Assembly: GCF_032362555.1 (NCBI RefSeq)
Contig: NC_083527.1
Location: 4,650,001-4,714,000 of the forward strand
Length of the DNA stretch: 64,000 bases
Direction of reading: 5' to 3'
Source: Amyelois transitella
Lineage: Eukaryota; Arthropoda; Insecta; Lepidoptera; Pyralidae
Shown here: piece by piece, positions 24,501 through 39,500 of the stretch
Numbering within the stretch: the first letter of the stretch is position 1
Layout of the letters: each line of letters starts with the position of its first letter
The notes under the pieces: model-generated
What the model was told of the DNA's origin: nothing
Databases searched by the model: none
The model's input: the letters and a program-made list of their open reading frames with translations, nothing else
Made by a program: the position numbers and the translations under genes

Positions 24501-27500
24501 TGTGTAGAGATGCGAAATGTTTAGACAGGCTTTTCAAACATAGCTGCAAATTTGTTCTTAACTGCTTCTGTTTTTTATTAATTTTTTATATATAAAATCC
24601 ATTTCTTGATAAATAACAACTGTACCTACATATACCTATCTCATTTACTTTAGTTTAAAAATTTTAAATATGACTAAAATTAAAAGATCATGAAAATTTG
24701 ATAGCTCGTGGGTTTTAGGTGGCATAACAAGGATTTTTTTAAGGTACATTTTTATCGTAGGTATTTAACTATACATATTAACCATTACTTATAAAATTCG
24801 AGAGTTTAATTAGACGACATAGTGATGATAGCCCGATACGCATCCAAAAGCACTTCAACGCACTTCAGAAACTGTCGCATTTAAATTAATAAAAAAGTAT
24901 TGAAATAAATTTATAGTAGCTTATTTGTAAATCCATACAAACTGAATATTAGGCAAAACCGCATGTCACAACGCGGTTTGTTTCCTCATCGGGGGATCGT
25001 TAGAATTACGACCGCAACAACCGAACACAGTTATACCCTCATGGAAAATTAACTAGTATATTTTGGTTTCCTTTTCCTATGAATCACAATATATTCTGAG
25101 GAATTGAAATGAATAAAACGAATTATTTAAATGAGATAAAATTGACAAAAATACCACACTGTCTTACTTCTGTAAATTTTGAACTAGGTTTTACAATCAG
25201 ACATATTTTCGTTTGACAATAACCAGTTAAATCCTGAATTTGATATACTTAGTTATGCGTTCTTTTCTGATAGGGCATTATCTCCTGAAGTTTAATTTAC
25301 ATCCCAACTTATATTATAAATGCGAAAATTTACCTTGTACTAAACCAATCTTCTTGGAATTTTTCGTATATATAATTGGAGTTCCCGAGAGATTTGAGAA
25401 AAGCCAGTATTATTTTGTAGGCCTGTATTATTAGCTAAATTCGCGCGTTCTAAGAGTATCTACAAATGGTGGGTTAACGCTGGAACCTACAAGAAAAAGA
25501 AATGAATTATAGTTTATGTGCAGATAATTCATTTTATTTTTCTGTAGGGTGTTTAATATAGTTAACCAATGTACTGTTAATTACAATTAATTTATTTAAA
25601 CTTTATTGCACGAAATACAAGTGTATAGCACAATTGGCGGACTAAATGCTAGAAGCATTATCTACCAGTCAACCATTGGGTCTGACAGAGAACTTTGTGT
25701 GGGGTCAAACTAAATAAATATATTTATACCTACACAAAATATAAAATAAAATAATTATAATTAACATATATAATAAACTACATTAAATAAACAATGTACA
25801 TAAATAAAAAGGTGCAGCGATTACCGAAATCAGTGAAGAATTATAGGAACCCTCGCGACAATAGCCATAAACCCATTAAGAATTTCAATACGGCCAGTGT
25901 GACATTTCTAATTAGCGAAGTCTGTGTCTGTGAAATAAAATTTTCTTTTTGGTATATTAGTATAGTACTACATAAACTTATAGTCAATTTTTTAAAATAA
26001 TTACCTTTTAACATTTCTATCCGTTTGGAAATTAAGACGTGACAATACGTCGTTTTTGTCCATGTCCAAGCTAGGTACTTATATTTGACAGAATTTATAG
26101 CTCTGTTTTCAGTTTCTCTTTACTCAAAATTAAAAGTTGACGTCAACCCTCCTTTTGAATGCGTTCGTTGCACTAGTTGAATGTACTTGTTCTCTAGTCA
26201 CATCTTATGATATCCACAGGACAAACATGGTATGGTAATGGCTTAGTATATCAAATTTTTACACGAACAGACTGACCTCTGCAATCTTCCAGGGGATCCT
26301 TACTTACTAGATATCTCTCGTGATTTGGAACTGCGTAAAAAAATGCATTGATATTTAGGCAGTGGACGCATCCCCCGTAGCACGACACCGTTTTTTTATG
26401 TCATAATAAAAAGCGCAACAGCGTTAGTTTTACGCGCGATAAAAACGGCGTCGTGCGCGCCATTCAACATGGCAGGTTTAGAATCGGTCTTGCTTTATAT
26501 CAAAATGGAATGCACTGAGATGATTATTTGACGTATGTATTAAAAACTGAATCAAGTAGAATACGATCGAATAAAAATTTTGCTTAATTGTTTTTTGCTT
26601 ATAATAATTTATTGGTTAATGATGCAAACAACTTTTTGTTTTAATAGGTCGCCGCTATCTCCTAGAAGAAATAGATATCATGCATAAATCACATAATAAC
26701 AGAATGATATGTTGTTAATTTCATTACGGATTTCCGATTATGTAAACATAAGTTGATGATAAATTATGTCAGTGGCTCAGTAATCTGCGACTTCTGCAAT
26801 TAATATAAACGAAAGTGTCGCCAAGGCGATGTATGTCGTGTCATTTGTATTATTTAAGGAAAAATATGAAGAAAATGTATATATCTCTTTGTCTCTCCGT
26901 GTTCCCAGTTGCAACTTCAGTTGTTTCATTTGGGTCCTGGGATTCAGATTATTTTGTTTTTCGTCACATTTTTCCAGTTTTTTTTTTTAATTTTTATATA
27001 TATTTATGTATATCAAGAAAGCATAGAACAATGACTAAGACTAAGAAATACTTTGTACAGGGGCACTGCTTATTTCAAAATACATTTCTTTCAGCATGCC
27101 CTCGACAGGAAAATGCATAGAAAGGTATTGGCATGTACATAATATTTTTTTTTTGTGAGGTATCCATTAGCTCCAACGGAGTTATCTTATTCTGCTGAAA
27201 AGAACGCCGAGTTGAGTTGAGACTTTCCCGACTTGCTGCGGCATACTATTTTACTTTGGGTGTAAATTTTAAAAATATGTTTTTTGATTTGTTTTGCGAC
27301 TTCAGCGACTTGCTATATTTCATAATTTTACTTTTTGTGTAATTTTTCATATGTACTTTGTTTTGTATTATATGTTTTGTGTCTGTAGAAATTTCGAGTA
27401 AAAATTATATGTAATTAAAGATTACTATTTGATGCTATACATGTTCTAACTTAGGCTGCAGCTTATCTTAGCGTCCAAAATATCAGGCAATATTGGTGTT

Positions 27501-30500
27501 TTGGATTCATCGAAATATTTGAATTTGACGGGAGTGGGGGTGTCCGCTCTGTACTTTATTATATTATTAACTCTGTGGTGTAAGTTTTTTTACTGAACGT
27601 GATGTTTTGAAATTATTACAAAATTTCACAATCTAAACTCTACATGACCGATAACACTAGTAAGTAAACAGATAACGCATCGAAAGAAATACAAATTATC
27701 ATAATTTCAATTTTTTTATCTTTCATTCTGTATAAACTATTGAATGTTCTTGAACCACACATGAAAACATTCTGGTCATTTCCAATGTCACTGGCGTGTG
27801 TAAAAATATCTTATCGTGCGAAATGGCCCACCAACACATTTCTAGCCCTCGTATACAGCATGTCGCAATATTATAACTAGCAAAAAGATGATCTTTCATA
27901 ATAAGTTTTGCTATATCTCTCACAGTACCGGTTCTCAGTGATCTTTGCCTATTTTTTTTTAATTCTCTCTGGTCTGGCTGTCCGTGTGTAATTATGAGGA
28001 GTTATGTCGGTCGCATCCCTAGCCGTGTAGGCCGCCCGCACCTGCATGTCCTATAGGTTAATGATCACGGTGTAAATTATATAGATGTAAAAAAATAGCG
28101 GGCACGTCTTGCTGTAATACCTTATTGAACGCTGTAAACGGGTTTCACTTTGTATGTACTGTTATTATAGGCCAATGGCTTACATTTTGTATAAGTGTAA
28201 CCTATCCTAGGCATTGCCAGGTTTAAAAACAATGCAAAAAAGGACCTAAAAATTTTGCATACCATTTCACGTTCTAAATTTTCTTGCGGTTTCGGGGATG
28301 CTGTGTTTGTATTAATTTATATACAACTTATTAAAAAAATGATAACATTTTAATCAGGCACCAACCGAAAACAATGAAAGTCTCTATTATGAGAAAAAAA
28401 TGTCTAATAAAGTGTGTCCTAATTATAAGTAAGTAAGCCTGTGAAATACAAAAATTCCCAATAATTTTCTATTATTTTTTGTTGTTTTTTTTATTGTGGA
28501 TATCAAACTTTTTGGGAGTCGAAATTGTAACACTTTCCGACATTCATGATTGTCCCCGAACATTTAAAAATCAATATGTGTAATTTCCATAATGTGTACT
28601 ATTAATGATTAATAATCCACAATTATTAATCATTAATAGTACACATTATGGAAAAATATATTACAGCACAAACAACATACGTTTGTGTTCCCGCCAAAAA
28701 GTCCCCCGCAAATTTCATTGACAACTTTTAGTTTTAAAATTAAAAAAAAAAAATTAATCCATTGAAATACCTATTTTATACAATTTTTCCGTAGAGTCAC
28801 TGTTCTGTGCTTAAATTTCGCAGAATACATAAATTTTAATTAAAATGACTTACCTAGGATAAGTAAGTAAGTTTTATATGTTTTTAATAACCTCGGCAAT
28901 CCAAAAATCCAATTTAAGTTCCAAAAACAGTTTTAACATTTTTAACAGTTGATTGTCGTCCGCAAAATTCTTCGTCAAGAAAGAAATAGAAACATAACCT
29001 AGCAGTAAATCTTTTATGATGACCCATCGGGAATGAAAACAGCAATCATATCTACGGTTTCAAAATGGAGCGTTAACCTAGCAGCGAACTGGAATTACTC
29101 TCGCGCATCCTATGATTATGATCGATAAATTATTATCTCAGTACTGTGAAGACTTTAGAAGACATCTATCTAGTCTATGGTCTTCCCATCGGTCTTGTGC
29201 AGTCTTGTTTTATGTATTTTATTTGATTATCGTACTTTGGCTCTGTTAAAGGGCTACTATTGGAGAGAAAAGTAGTAAGAGAGCAGTATTTCAATACTGT
29301 TTCACAGTTTAAGACTGTATTTTCAAATCTCATATAAAGGCATAAATTGTAAAACACATAGCTACCCTTTATTAATAAAATTAAGGAAAAATATTTATAG
29401 TATAAATCAGGGGAAAGTAATACTTATTTATTTAACAAAAAATTGCTCTCGCCTCCGCCCGGTTGTAGTTCGCTCTTTGCGTAACCTATGGACTGTGGAT
29501 ACTACAATTATCCAAATAAACTAATAGTTCATTTTCATACAAATTTTCACCCTCCATTTTAGTATTTTACGGTTAATTTTGAGAAAAAAAACAGAAAAAA
29601 AAAATTATGCATACCAAATTTCATTCGAATTTGTCCAGCGGTATAGTTTTAAAAGGCTGACAAAGAAGACAGGCTAACTTTCGTATTTATAAGAAAGAGA
29701 TTTCGTTCATTGTCATAAAGTACCTATAGGGCCCGGTAATTAGGAGTTGATACGAGTGAAAGACGAAGCTTGCATGCAACCTTTAACGTCCGACAACATT
29801 GTTTTTTTTTTCTTTCTTTTGGACATTATAAAATGAAGCTTTCATGGTCTTTACCAAAATAAGGATAGTTCATCTCGCATCACTTATAAATAAACTAGCT
29901 TTGCCCCTAAATAGCTCGTTTATGGAGCAGGTGCAAACTGCATGACTAGAACAAGACTGGATATAAATTGTGTAAAATTATATACCGCGTCGTTTCAAGT
30001 TAATGCCTACCTACAAAAAAAAAAAAGAATAAATTGATTTAAAAAGTTATATGGGTTCCATAGCTAAATGGTAAAAATATGTAAGTACCAAGTTTCACCA
30101 TGTCCTTCTGTCTGACTGTTAAATCTGAGTATAAAAAATTGGTTACAATACAGAATTCAATACAAAAGAAAATTGGTTTTAATAAAATTTATCAATTAAG
30201 TATATTTTATGTTATGAGTTATACGAAAATTGCGTTATTAACGTAATATACATAAAGTTAAAAATTAAAGTTATTTTAATGGTAAGCAAATACTCGCATA
30301 TAACTGGTTTTTTTTAATAACAATGGACTATTGATATATGGAAAACGTTGTCATGAAGTATTGAATAGAAAATTTACTGTTACGTAATACATACAGTATA
30401 TATAATATAATAATATACAGTAAAGTATATATAATACAGTATTATAGTTGGCAAATGACACATAATTGTAACATGTTTAACATAACTTAGGGTCAAACCT

Positions 30501-33500
30501 CTGCACTGCGTTGTTATTATTATGTACTTATGTAATGTTGCCGTGTGGTTCCCGGTACCAATACAAAAAAGAATAGGACCACTCCATCTCTTTCCCATGG
30601 ATGTCGTAAAAGGCGACTAAGGGATAGGCTTACAAACTTGGGATTCTTTTTTAGGCGATGAGCTAGCAACCTGTCACTATTTGAATCTCAATTCTATCAT
30701 TAAGCCAAATAGCTGAACGTGGCCATTCAGTCCTTTCAAGACTGTTGGCTCTGTCTACCCCGCAAGGGATATAGACGTGAACATATGTATGTATGTATGT
30801 TATGTAATGTTGAATCATGTATTTTATTAATGTTCATACATTCATACATAACAATTAAACTATATCCCTTGCGGGGTACAGAGATCCAGAAGTCTTGAAA
30901 GACCGATAGGCCGCATTCAGCTGTAAGGCATAATGATAGAATTGAGATTCAAATAGTGACAGGTTGCTGACATAAATTAGTTTACATAATTTACATAAAT
31001 AACAAGCTGTTAGAAATCAAATTTAAACTAAATATTTTCAGTTTGGATTTCATTTTGATAGTTTATAAGAAATCTTGACCACGCCTGCGGGTTAAAACGC
31101 GTGAACCGAAAAATAAAACCGGTTAATTTCCGTTCCCGCGACAATTTCGGTACATTCTCTGTTAGTGCACATGTAGAACACATATGAAACCTTACCTAAC
31201 CTGAAGGCTGTGCGTGCTCAGTCAGTCAGTCACTCACTAAAGGAAGAGTAATATATAAACCTATGGATTGATTGTGTGTTTTCATCGTTTATAATTTGGA
31301 AAATACGAGAAATTTTCCAAATGATAAGTGATTAATTGCATTAGGTGTACGTCACTAACAGAAAACGTCATTTTATTTACGCAAATAGGACTCGTTATTG
31401 TGACATCATATTTTAATAGAGAACTATAAATTAAATCGATATTGAAATTGAGAACATTAGCTCTTTTTTACGAAAATAAGCTAGCTACTAGTAAGTACGA
31501 TCAGTATTTCTTTCGTTCGTGTAAATAAACAACAACGTACCTCCTAAACACTGTACGCTAAAGTTTTCATAAAATTCATTCAACTCAAACAAATCCAATG
31601 ATTTCGATAAAATCATGCCGTGTGTAAAGTATGTATTCTTTGTGATTAATAGGTTCCCATTCAATGCTAAAGTAATTTTAACATACATACCTAAAAATAA
31701 TCACGTCTATATCCCTTGCAGAGCCAACAGTCTTGAAATGACTAATAGGCCACGTTCACCTGTTTGACTTTTTTTTTAAATGGCACGAAGAGGGTTATAC
31801 AAACAGATAGGTACTTCATAAAGTAGGTCGTCCCCTTTTTTTTTAGACAATAGAAATAACCGTATCCTTATCGATAACATTATTTGTGCTAAATACACCG
31901 GAGTCTAGACGGCGGTTAGACGATTTTAGGTCAATAGTAATTATAATTATCTAAATTATCATATCGCAGGACCTCGGACCGGAACCGATAACTTCGGTTC
32001 AGTAGAGTTCGTTCACAAGGACCAGACAGGATGAGATATCGATTGGCTATTGTACGTCTATAGCCGGGAATATTGGAAATCCCACTGACGTCTAAGAGTG
32101 GTGAACTAACGAAGAATAAAATGTGGAAAACAATATATTGTTTCACATATATGTTAATCTTATTTTTACAAGCGAATAATTTACATTGCAGACAGAACAG
32201 TCTTGAAAAGACTGAAAGGCAGGCCATGTTTCAAATGGTGACAAATGTTGCTAGCTCATCGCCTGAATGTAGAATCTCTAGTTTTTTTATGAATTTAAAA
32301 TCACATGCACATGCATCTTCGAATAAAAATTAATCTGCTAATAAAACAAATGAACAGAAGTCTCAGACAAAAAATAAAATGAAATACTAATCATAAGGCG
32401 TAAGTAATATGTTACCGACCCTTTAATAATTATCTTCTAAAATTACATACACACGTAAATCACGCCTCTTTCCCAGAGAATACATCTTTCCACTTGCCAC
32501 GATCCCTGCATACTTCTTTCGCTTCATCCAAGCTCAGTCATGCAAGCTTGTCGATTTCGGGTACTATAGACCTGATCTTTTTCCAGAATGTCTCCGAATT
32601 GATCAAGGTACGTTCGCCTACGCCTTCTCAAATAGAAGATCAAATAATAGTCTAAGCTCTGATCTGATGAAATTATGTGTTTGATATGTTATATGGTTGT
32701 ACGTCTATCCTAGTTATAAAAAGTAATCGACATTTATATTTGTAATTGAGTAATTGAAAGCAAATTGCATAATCCTAGTAGTATTAACATGTGTAGGTAT
32801 AATAAATCACGTTATCTATAAATCAATAAAATTTATAAAAGTGACTTTTGGACGCTGCGTCTTCATGTCATCAACCTTTAGAGAAATTGGTGTGGTTTGT
32901 ATTGGAAATTCTGACACCCGAAGAATAAATAAATACATATATACGAGACAAAATTTGTATTTTTGTAAATACATATATTATGTATTAAGTTCGGACGTAC
33001 AAAGTTCTCTGTCAGACCCAATGTTTGAGTGGTCCAGTATTAAGTGTGCTAAACATTTGTAGGTATTTTGTAGAATAAAGTTTTTTGTTTTGCAAAGTTT
33101 AAATAAATTAATTAATTAACTGTTTATCCATTTGGCTACGGAGCCCTAAAAATCTAAATTACAATTTTAATAAAGTAACGTAGGTACTCAACGTGATAAA
33201 AATGAAAGTCTTATCACCGGCGATAGAATTTCATAATTTCATCGACCTATGGACAGAACTCTCGGAAAAAAGTAGACAAAACATGATTGTACTTTGCACT
33301 CTGTATATTGTTTTCTTGGTTTATTATTTGTTTATTTATACTTTTATTATTAATTTTTAATTAACGACTGCACAGTTATTGTTGCGATTTGTTGTTCATT
33401 GATATTGTGATACCAATTAAGCTGAGCTGAATGAGATCTACCTATAGCAATGCTCCATTTATCACAAACGTTATATGTATGACTGGTCGAATGCACATTG

Positions 33501-36500
33501 CACATCTTCGGGACTTGAAAAGACCGCTGTCTTCAGATATTTAGACTAAGAAATAAATTATGTGACCCACTGGAAATCGATGTGTTTTATATCGAGTCGT
33601 AAAAATTATTCGGTACATACATACATATAGTCACGTCTATATCCCTTGCGGGCTAGACAGAGCCAACGGTCTTGAAAAGACTGATAGGCCACGTTCAGCT
33701 ATTTGACTTTAAGATAGAATTAAGATTTAAATAGTGACAGGTTGCTTGCCCATCGCCTAAAAGAAGAATCCCAAATTTATAAGCCTATGCCTTAGTCGCC
33801 TTTAACGACATCCATGGGAACGAGATGGAGTGGTCCTATTCTTTTTTTATATTGGTGCCGGGAACCACACAGCACCGGTAATTGGTACGAATTAAAATAA
33901 GTCACGATCAATATCAAAGGTGAGCATACAAACACATTAAGGGGAAGTTTCATAATTTGGACTTTAGTTAGACCTATTTCCGTAAAAACCGATATAAAAC
34001 AACATAAAGATAATGCCGCTACAATTATAACAATCTATGCGTTTCATAAGCGCCGCGGTTTCGTAATTTTGATAACCTGACACGAAAGATCATCTTAATC
34101 ATCGACTTTACTCGTATTTATCCATTGCTATATCCTGGAGGAGTCAGGGGCTCAGGGGCACTGACTTTATTAGCAGTCACGGCCCTCATGTGATTTAAAA
34201 AAATTGAAAGTTCGTAGAATTTAAATTAAAAGTTGCAAGATTTTTCCTTGCAATATAATAACGTTTGCATAGAATCTTCAAACTGAATTTTGAAGCAGAA
34301 ATTGTCAACCGGTGGCGGATCTATACAGGTTAGAAAACGGAATACCTTTAGGACGAAAAAAATCAATTCCTCCGTTTTCACTGCAAGGCGGCTGTTCACG
34401 AGGTGTTTCGAAGGATTGTATAGTAGTACCTCGGCGGTCCAAGAAAAATCTAGCGAGCCCAAGAAGTTCTTAGGACAAAGTCGAAATCAAGGATCCCTAG
34501 CCGCCAATCTTCATTGGATGCAAAGACCATCTCAATAATAGAGTACGATTGAGTAATACGTACTTAGGTGGCCTTCAGTACTCTATGCTAAATAATCATT
34601 CCGAGTAATCGTGTTTTTCATAAAATTCAGGCGGATTACTTACCGCACTCGATATCGTTGACACCGGTGGCTTCTGACCTCAACGTGTGGAAAAACAAAT
34701 CGGAATAAACATTGTATTTTTGGAAACCACGTAACTTTAAATGTTTATTGTCCATTTGTCTACAACAGATGAAACATTTTGATCACATACCCTCTTTCTT
34801 CTTTGCGTGTTCCTGGTTGCATCCTCCACTGCAACGCTTCGAGACCTGGACTCCGCCTTCCTATTTTTCTTTATCTGGTCTTCGGCAGATCACATACAAA
34901 ATTACCTATGATTATTTAGTTACCTCCCCACGTCTCGTCTTCTCCGAATTTAGGGATTTTCAAGCTAAGAGGCCATTATTATCTGAGTTTGCGTTTACCA
35001 CTGTGCTCTATGCCATCATTAACAAATTTGCGATAAGCTGTTGCGACATAACGACAATTATATTATGGTCAAGTTTTTGTGTTCCATCTCAAGTTTCTGT
35101 CCCATGTACTAAAGTTATTCTGTAAGGTTGCGGAGGTCAGTAGGATCGCTACTTGTAAAAACCTGACTTACCCACTACAGAATCGTGGTCACAGGTCGCC
35201 TCCGTTCCTCTTCAGAGAGGTGGGGACGATGTTAACTAAAGTTATTCCGTAAATTTTAATGGTGTCTACCTCAGTATACCTACCTAGGTTCTACGGTTCT
35301 AGGTACTATCATTGTTTGTTCCCACTTAATGCCTAAGTATAAAAAAATAATTAAGATAAGTTTAATTGGCCCGTCCACCGACATCGTGGCGAGGTCGTGG
35401 TGCACTAGCGGTAGACGATAGATAATGTCCCGGATGTCTGTGCACAGAGCAAAGTTCAATGGTACAGTAATCACGGATCAAATCCCCCGGGGATACACGG
35501 ATCTTGTGTGTGTAGAAGAAGAAACAGAAATTAAGGACGTCTTGGCAAAAGATCAGGTCAAGAGTACCCGAAAACGACAAGCTTGTGAGGCAAAGAGTAC
35601 ATGAATGTGGATGAAGCGAAGTCTTAACCCTTGGAGCGTGGTTTTTATTTATGTATTTTTTAATAAAAAGCGGTATAGACTATAGACCATGGATGCTCCG
35701 GTTGTCCAAGTTCTAGAGCAAAGTTTCATGGTACAGTAATCAGGGTTCTGCTACCCTGGAGAGGGGGATATACTATATACTATGTACAAGAGCAAGGCAA
35801 GTCGATTACCCTCTCTCTTTCACGCAAAAACTACTGAACCGATTACGATGAAATTTGATATGTAGGTAGCTGAAGACCCAGAATAACACATAGGCTACTT
35901 TTTACCCCGCAGTTCTCGCGGGATTGATTGTTACGTTATGATAGGGTTTTAAAGCGGACGAAGTCGCGGGCGGCCTCTAGTAATATATAATAATAGCATC
36001 TATATATTAAAATACTGAAAATGAGCGCATTGTATAACCTCATCATACACATGCATATGCTGAGTGGAAACCCTTTTGGTCGCATCTTGTAATTTCTATG
36101 ATTATGAATAATGTAATGTTACCTTTTGCGCCAAATAAAGATTTTTTCTTTCTTTCCTTCTAGCGATAGTCACAAATAATGCAATGAATATGCATCGTAG
36201 ATGTAAAAAACCCCGCGCTTCGTATCACGTATTTATCATTTCGTTCGAGAATATTCTTTCTTTTATGTTTATGTATGCAGTTTCATTGTTGAAAGTTTAT
36301 CAGAAGTGGTTATGTTAAAAAACAAAATTTTTAATAAAACCAACAATGTCATTGGAACACCACTGGTTTCCGTCCTTTCAGGAGATAACGCTATATTTGT
36401 TTTATTGTCTGACTTTCAGATTTATTAATAGTTTTATTTCAAACGAAGCTGTTTATAACGAGCATTTATTTTTTGTTCCCTTTTAGATGAGAAAAGAATA

Positions 36501-39500
36501 AATAAATATAACAAGTTAGTTTAACTTTGTGCCGTGTGGTTCCCGGTACCAATATAAAAATAAATAGGACCATTCCATCTCTTTCCCATGGATTTCAAAA
36601 AAGACGACTAATGGATAGGCTTATAAACTTGGGATTCTTCTTTTAGACGATGGGCTACCAACCTGTCACTATTTGAATCTAAATTTTACGAGTATCATTA
36701 AGCCTAACAGCTGAACGTAGCCTATCAGTCTTTCAAGTCTCCTGGCTCAGTCTACCCCGCAAGGGATATAGACGTGATTATATGTATGTATGTTATATTA
36801 TTAAGCTTAACAGCTGAACGTGGCCTATCACTCTTTCAAGTCTGCTGGCTCTGTTTACTCCGCAAAGGATATAGACGTGATTATATGTATGTATGTTATA
36901 TTATTAAGCTTAACAGCTGAACGTGGCCTATCACTCTTTCAAGTCTGCTGGCTCTGTCTACCCCGCAAGGGATATAGACGTGATTATATGTATGTATGTT
37001 ATATTATGAAGCTTAACAGCTGAACGTGGCCTATCACTCTTTCAAGTCTGCTGGCTCTGTCTACTCGGCAAGGGATATAGACGTGATTATGTGTATATAT
37101 GTTATATTATTAAGCTTAACAGCTGAACGTGGCCTACCACTCTTTCAAGTCTGCTGGCTCTGCCTACCCCGCAAGGGATATAGACGTGATTATATGTATG
37201 TATGTTATATTATTAAGCTTGACAGCTGAACGTGGCCTATCACTCTTTCAAGTCTGCTGGCTCTGTCTACTCCGCAAGGGATATAGACGTCATATATATA
37301 TACATACATACATATGTTCACGTCTATATCCCTTGCGGGGTAGACAGAGCCAACAGTTTTGAAAGGACTGAATGGCCACGTTCAGCTATTTGGCTTAATG
37401 ATATAATTGAGATTCAAATAGTGACAGGTTGCTAGTCCATCGCCTAAAAAGGAATCCCAAGTTTGTAAGCCTATCCCTTAGTCGCCTTTAACGACATCCA
37501 TGGGAAAGAGATGGAGTGGTCCTATTCTTTTTTGTATTGGTGCCGGGAAATGTGTGGTTCCTGAAAAAAAAGAATAGGTAATATATATATATACATATAT
37601 GTATGCAATCTTTTTAACAATGAATCTCTTTGATTCCAGTGGAGTATGTGGACGCGGAGTACAGCCTGTGGCTGACCTGGTTCCTGACCCCGGTGATCGT
37701 GACCTTCCTGCTGCCGGCAGTCATCATCCTACTCATATACATCAGCAGTATTATATTCCATTTGTATAGGCTTTACAGGTGCGTTTGTTTTGTTTATTTG
37801 TAGATATATTTGCAGCTGAATTACATATTTTAGTTGAACCTTAATTGTTATGTGCCCTGCGGTTCGTAGCATTTTAGAATGGAATAGAATAGATGGAATG
37901 GAATGGAATGAAATCGAATCGAATGGAATGGAATTATTTTCAAAATTAGATACAAATTATTGAGGATGAATGAAAGCAGGTTGACTAAGCAGATATACGA
38001 GGAGAGTGTGGAGGGAAAGGTCGGAGTGAGAAGGCCTAGACGAACGTATCTTGATCTAATCAAGGACGTCCTGGCAAAGGGTCAGGTCAAGAGTACCCGA
38101 AATCGCCGAGCTGTGCATGAAGAGAGTTATGAATGTGTATGAAGTGAAGGAAGTATGCACAGATCGTGGCAAAAGGTAATAATGCAGTCTTTGTCTACCC
38201 CTCCAGGAAAAAGGCGTGATTTTATGTACGTATGTATGTCTTCTTCTTCTTCCGGCCCTGGTCTCGTTATGTGGGGTCGGGTCTCCTCACTTACCTGCGC
38301 CAAGACATTCGGTATTGGCTTGTCGATTCTGCCAACTGGGCTTGCTTGAGATCCTTTTGGATATTTGACCGCCAGGTCAATGGTGGGCGGCCTCTTCCTC
38401 TTTTTTGTTCAGGCTGCCTTAGCGCAATTGACCACATCATCACGTGGCTTTCTTCACGTCTTTTAACATGGCCATACCAACCAACGTAAGCGGTGTTCTG
38501 TCATTTTATTTGCGACTAGCAGTGCCCGCGACTTCGTCCGCGTGGAATAGTTTTTTTGGGCATCATTGAAGCCCTCAATGAATAATATCCCAGTTTTTTT
38601 TTGGAAGAAATATTTTCCATTATTTCTTTGCTCCTTTATAGTTGCAGCATGATGTTATATACCTAGCCTAAAGCCTTCCTCGATAAATGGTCTATTTAAC
38701 ACAAAAATCATTTTTCAATTCGGACCAGCAGTTCCCGATATTAGCGCGTTCAAACAAACAAACGAACTCTTCAGCTTTATAACATTAGTATACATAGATT
38801 TAAATTTTTAAAATTCCAGATTACGTGTAGTGGACGGAGTGCAGAATGATTGGAAGCAAGCGGCGAGGCTGGCGGTGTGCGCGCTCTGGGACGCCCACGG
38901 GTGGCTTTGGCATGGTGAGTTATATACATACATACGCATATATATATTATATATATATATAATCACGTCTTTTTCGCTTGCGGGGTAGACAGAGCCGACA
39001 GTCTTGTAAAGACTGATAACGTGGCCTACGTTCAGCTGTTTGGCCCGATGACAGAATCGAGATTCATATAAAGTGACAGGTTGCTAGCCAATCGCCTAAA
39101 AGAAGAATCCCAAGTTATCGACATCCATGGGACGAGATGGAGTAGTCCTATTCTTGTTTTTTTTTGGTGCCGGGAACCACACGGCACTGCACGGCACTGT
39201 AAGATACCTATATTAATGAATAAATGTATTTTTTTTGCCGTTCCGTGTGGTTCCCGCGCACAAATAAAAAAAGGATAGGACCACTCCATCTCGTCAGCTC
39301 AAACAGCTGAACGTGGCCTTTATATCTTGTTAAGACTCTTGTCTGACCTTGGTAGGGAACCATAATGTAATTCAGTTGCCTGAATGTGCAGGATTCTTCT
39401 TAATATTCTTCTTTAAGATTTAATTAAATAAGGTGATTAAAACTCGCGACAAATTTTTATTATCATTTAATTTGTGTATTAAGAGGTTGTAAGTTAATTG

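Larger units (their letters stand above)
24450..37639 (+). other. 13-kb TMEM68 intron
   Basis: No conserved exon was recognised on either strand. It contains SINE copies (30.5, 30.9, 31.7, 32.2, 33.6 and 36.5-37.5 kb), LINE 3' ends (25.3, 25.6, 32.5, 35.5 and 35.8 kb), a diverged inverted-repeat element at 34.8-35.2 kb and a perfect hairpin at 28.6 kb. The small open frames at 26815, 27723 and 34290 have no recognised relatives. Confidence 0.5.

Noticed and set aside
36820..37435. Repeated 67-77 codon frames with [13 protein letters not shown]
   Set aside because: They fall in the family A tail array. The same peptide appears wherever this repeat occurs (for example 9906-10172 and 10592-10822).
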